From contig JAJFIE010000079.1 in NCBI GenBank assembly GCA_021775275.1, positions 1-5,854 on the forward strand: a DNA stretch of 5,854 nucleotides. Reading direction: 5' to 3'. Under the pieces are notes generated by a model, which saw only the letters and a program-made list of their open reading frames with translations, was not told where the DNA came from and searched no databases. This DNA comes from Rhodospirillales bacterium. GTDB taxonomy: Bacteria > Pseudomonadota > Alphaproteobacteria > Rhodospirillales > Casp-alpha2. The translations under genes were made by a program, and so were the position numbers. Below are positions 5,344-5,854 of this stretch, piece after piece (within the stretch, counting starts at the first letter, position 1; every line of letters begins with the position of its first letter).

Positions 5344-5854
5344 GGACGCCTCGCGGGAAGCTGGTCAGGCATTCGTTGCCGTTGTCGGTGACGCGGACGG
5401 TCTCGCTCATCTCCATGCCCCAGCCGTCCATCCACATCCCCAGCATGACGTGGATGGTGTTGTTGGCTTCGAGCACCGTCGCCTCTCTGGCCCGCAGGCT
5501 GATGGTGCGCTCGCCCCAGTCCGGTGGATAGCCGAGGCCGATGCCATAGCCGATACGGGATTCCTTCTCCAGCCCGTAGCGCGAGATCACGCCGCGCCAT
5601 GCGGCCTCGACCTCGCCCGCCGTGACGCCCGCTTTCATCATATCCAGCACGGCCTCGAGGCCTTCTTCCACCGCCCTGGCGGTCTCGGTCAGGGCATCGG
5701 GGGGATTGCCCAGATGGACTGTGCGGGCGAGGCCCGCATTGTAGTGGCGCACGGCCGCGCCGAATTCCAGCGCACAGGTCTGTCCGGTTTTGAATTCATC
5801 CTCGGTCCACATCAGATGCGGCGCCGATGCGGTCTCGCCCGCCATGATCAGCGG
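5330..5854 (-). CDS. M24 (pita-bread) hydrolase C-terminal part, creatinase / ectoine hydrolase (DoeA/EutD)-like; 5' end outside window
   Basis: Only the last ~174 codons are in the window; the frame stays open to 5854. A Met codon at 5843-5845 lies inside the domain and is not the true start, since M24 proteins of this type are about 390-400 aa with an N-terminal creatinase domain. Visible blocks, numbered from that Met, are LEFGAAVRHYNAGLART (26-42), LEKESRIGYGIGLGYPPDW (92-110), GERTISLR, MLGMWMDGWGMEMSETVRV (134-152) and ECLTSFPR. These closely match my recollection of DoeA/EutD ectoine hydrolases, which open the ectoine ring without needing a metal. Most canonical M24 metal ligands are replaced: Glu27 and Gly38 for the two Asp, Tyr100 for His, His132 for one Glu; Glu148 remains. 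That fits a non-metallo C-N hydrolase. Family call is firm; the ectoine-type substrate is uncertain, because no other ectoine genes are visible. Confidence 0.85.
   Translation of the reverse strand, partial: PLIMAGETASAPHLMWTEDEFKTGQTCALEFGAAVRHYNAGLARTVHLGNPPDALTETARAVEEGLEAVLDMMKAGVTAGEVEAAWRGVISRYGLEKESRIGYGIGLGYPPDWGERTISLRAREATVLEANNTIHVMLGMWMDGWGMEMSETVRVTDNGNECLTSFPRGVHVID

Noticed and set aside
5445..5456. CATGACGTGGAT, a 12-base match to 2288-2299 near the usp inverted repeat
   Set aside because: It lies within M24 coding sequence that encodes the conserved IHVML segment and lacks the inverted partner arm, so it is probably coincidental.

Overview
The window looks like chromosome from a GC-rich alphaproteobacterium. 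A DUF2125 protein, largely an alphaproteobacterial family, opens it, and an M24 hydrolase resembling the ectoine hydrolase (DoeA/EutD) group closes it. No RNA gene, insertion sequence, CRISPR array or phage gene was seen. The taxonomic inference rests on family recognition only.

Layout. Positions 1-1848 hold two plus-strand genes: a membrane-anchored DUF2125 protein, and a YqgE/AlgH (DUF179) protein with an unusual N-terminal signal-peptide-like extension. Positions 1849-2337 are a long, less GC-rich intergenic stretch with a 9-bp stem-loop, a 27-codon ORF with a strong Shine-Dalgarno, and a perfect 11-bp inverted repeat just upstream of a universal stress protein (usp) gene. Positions 2338-3501 carry two usp paralogs in tandem. 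Both frames are exactly 174 codons and align without gaps, but the first is interrupted by an in-frame TAG at codon 106, where the second has lysine (AAG). A ten-helix EamA/DMT permease follows (about 3516-4472). It converges, with 4 bases between, on a minus-strand pair: a phytanoyl-CoA dioxygenase (PhyH)-like Fe(II)/2-oxoglutarate oxygenase (4477-5343) and the C-terminal part of an M24 creatinase/ectoine-hydrolase-like enzyme (5330 to the window edge). These two overlap by 14 nt and are presumably co-translated.

How the genes may work together. The minus-strand pair is the clearest functional unit: an oxygenase coupled to a C-N hydrolase suggests catabolism of a small nitrogenous metabolite, substrate unknown. 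The adjacent permease could move a related metabolite, but it is on the opposite strand and the link is only positional. The tandem usp genes look like a duplicated ATP-binding stress-protein module whose first copy is decaying, read through, or affected by a sequence error.

The most interesting points are the amber-interrupted usp, the regulatory-looking inverted repeats ahead of both usp genes, the short ORF resembling the N-terminus of a PhnD-type binding protein, the apparently exported YqgE, and the M24 protein lacking most metal ligands. I found no convincing undescribed multi-gene system.
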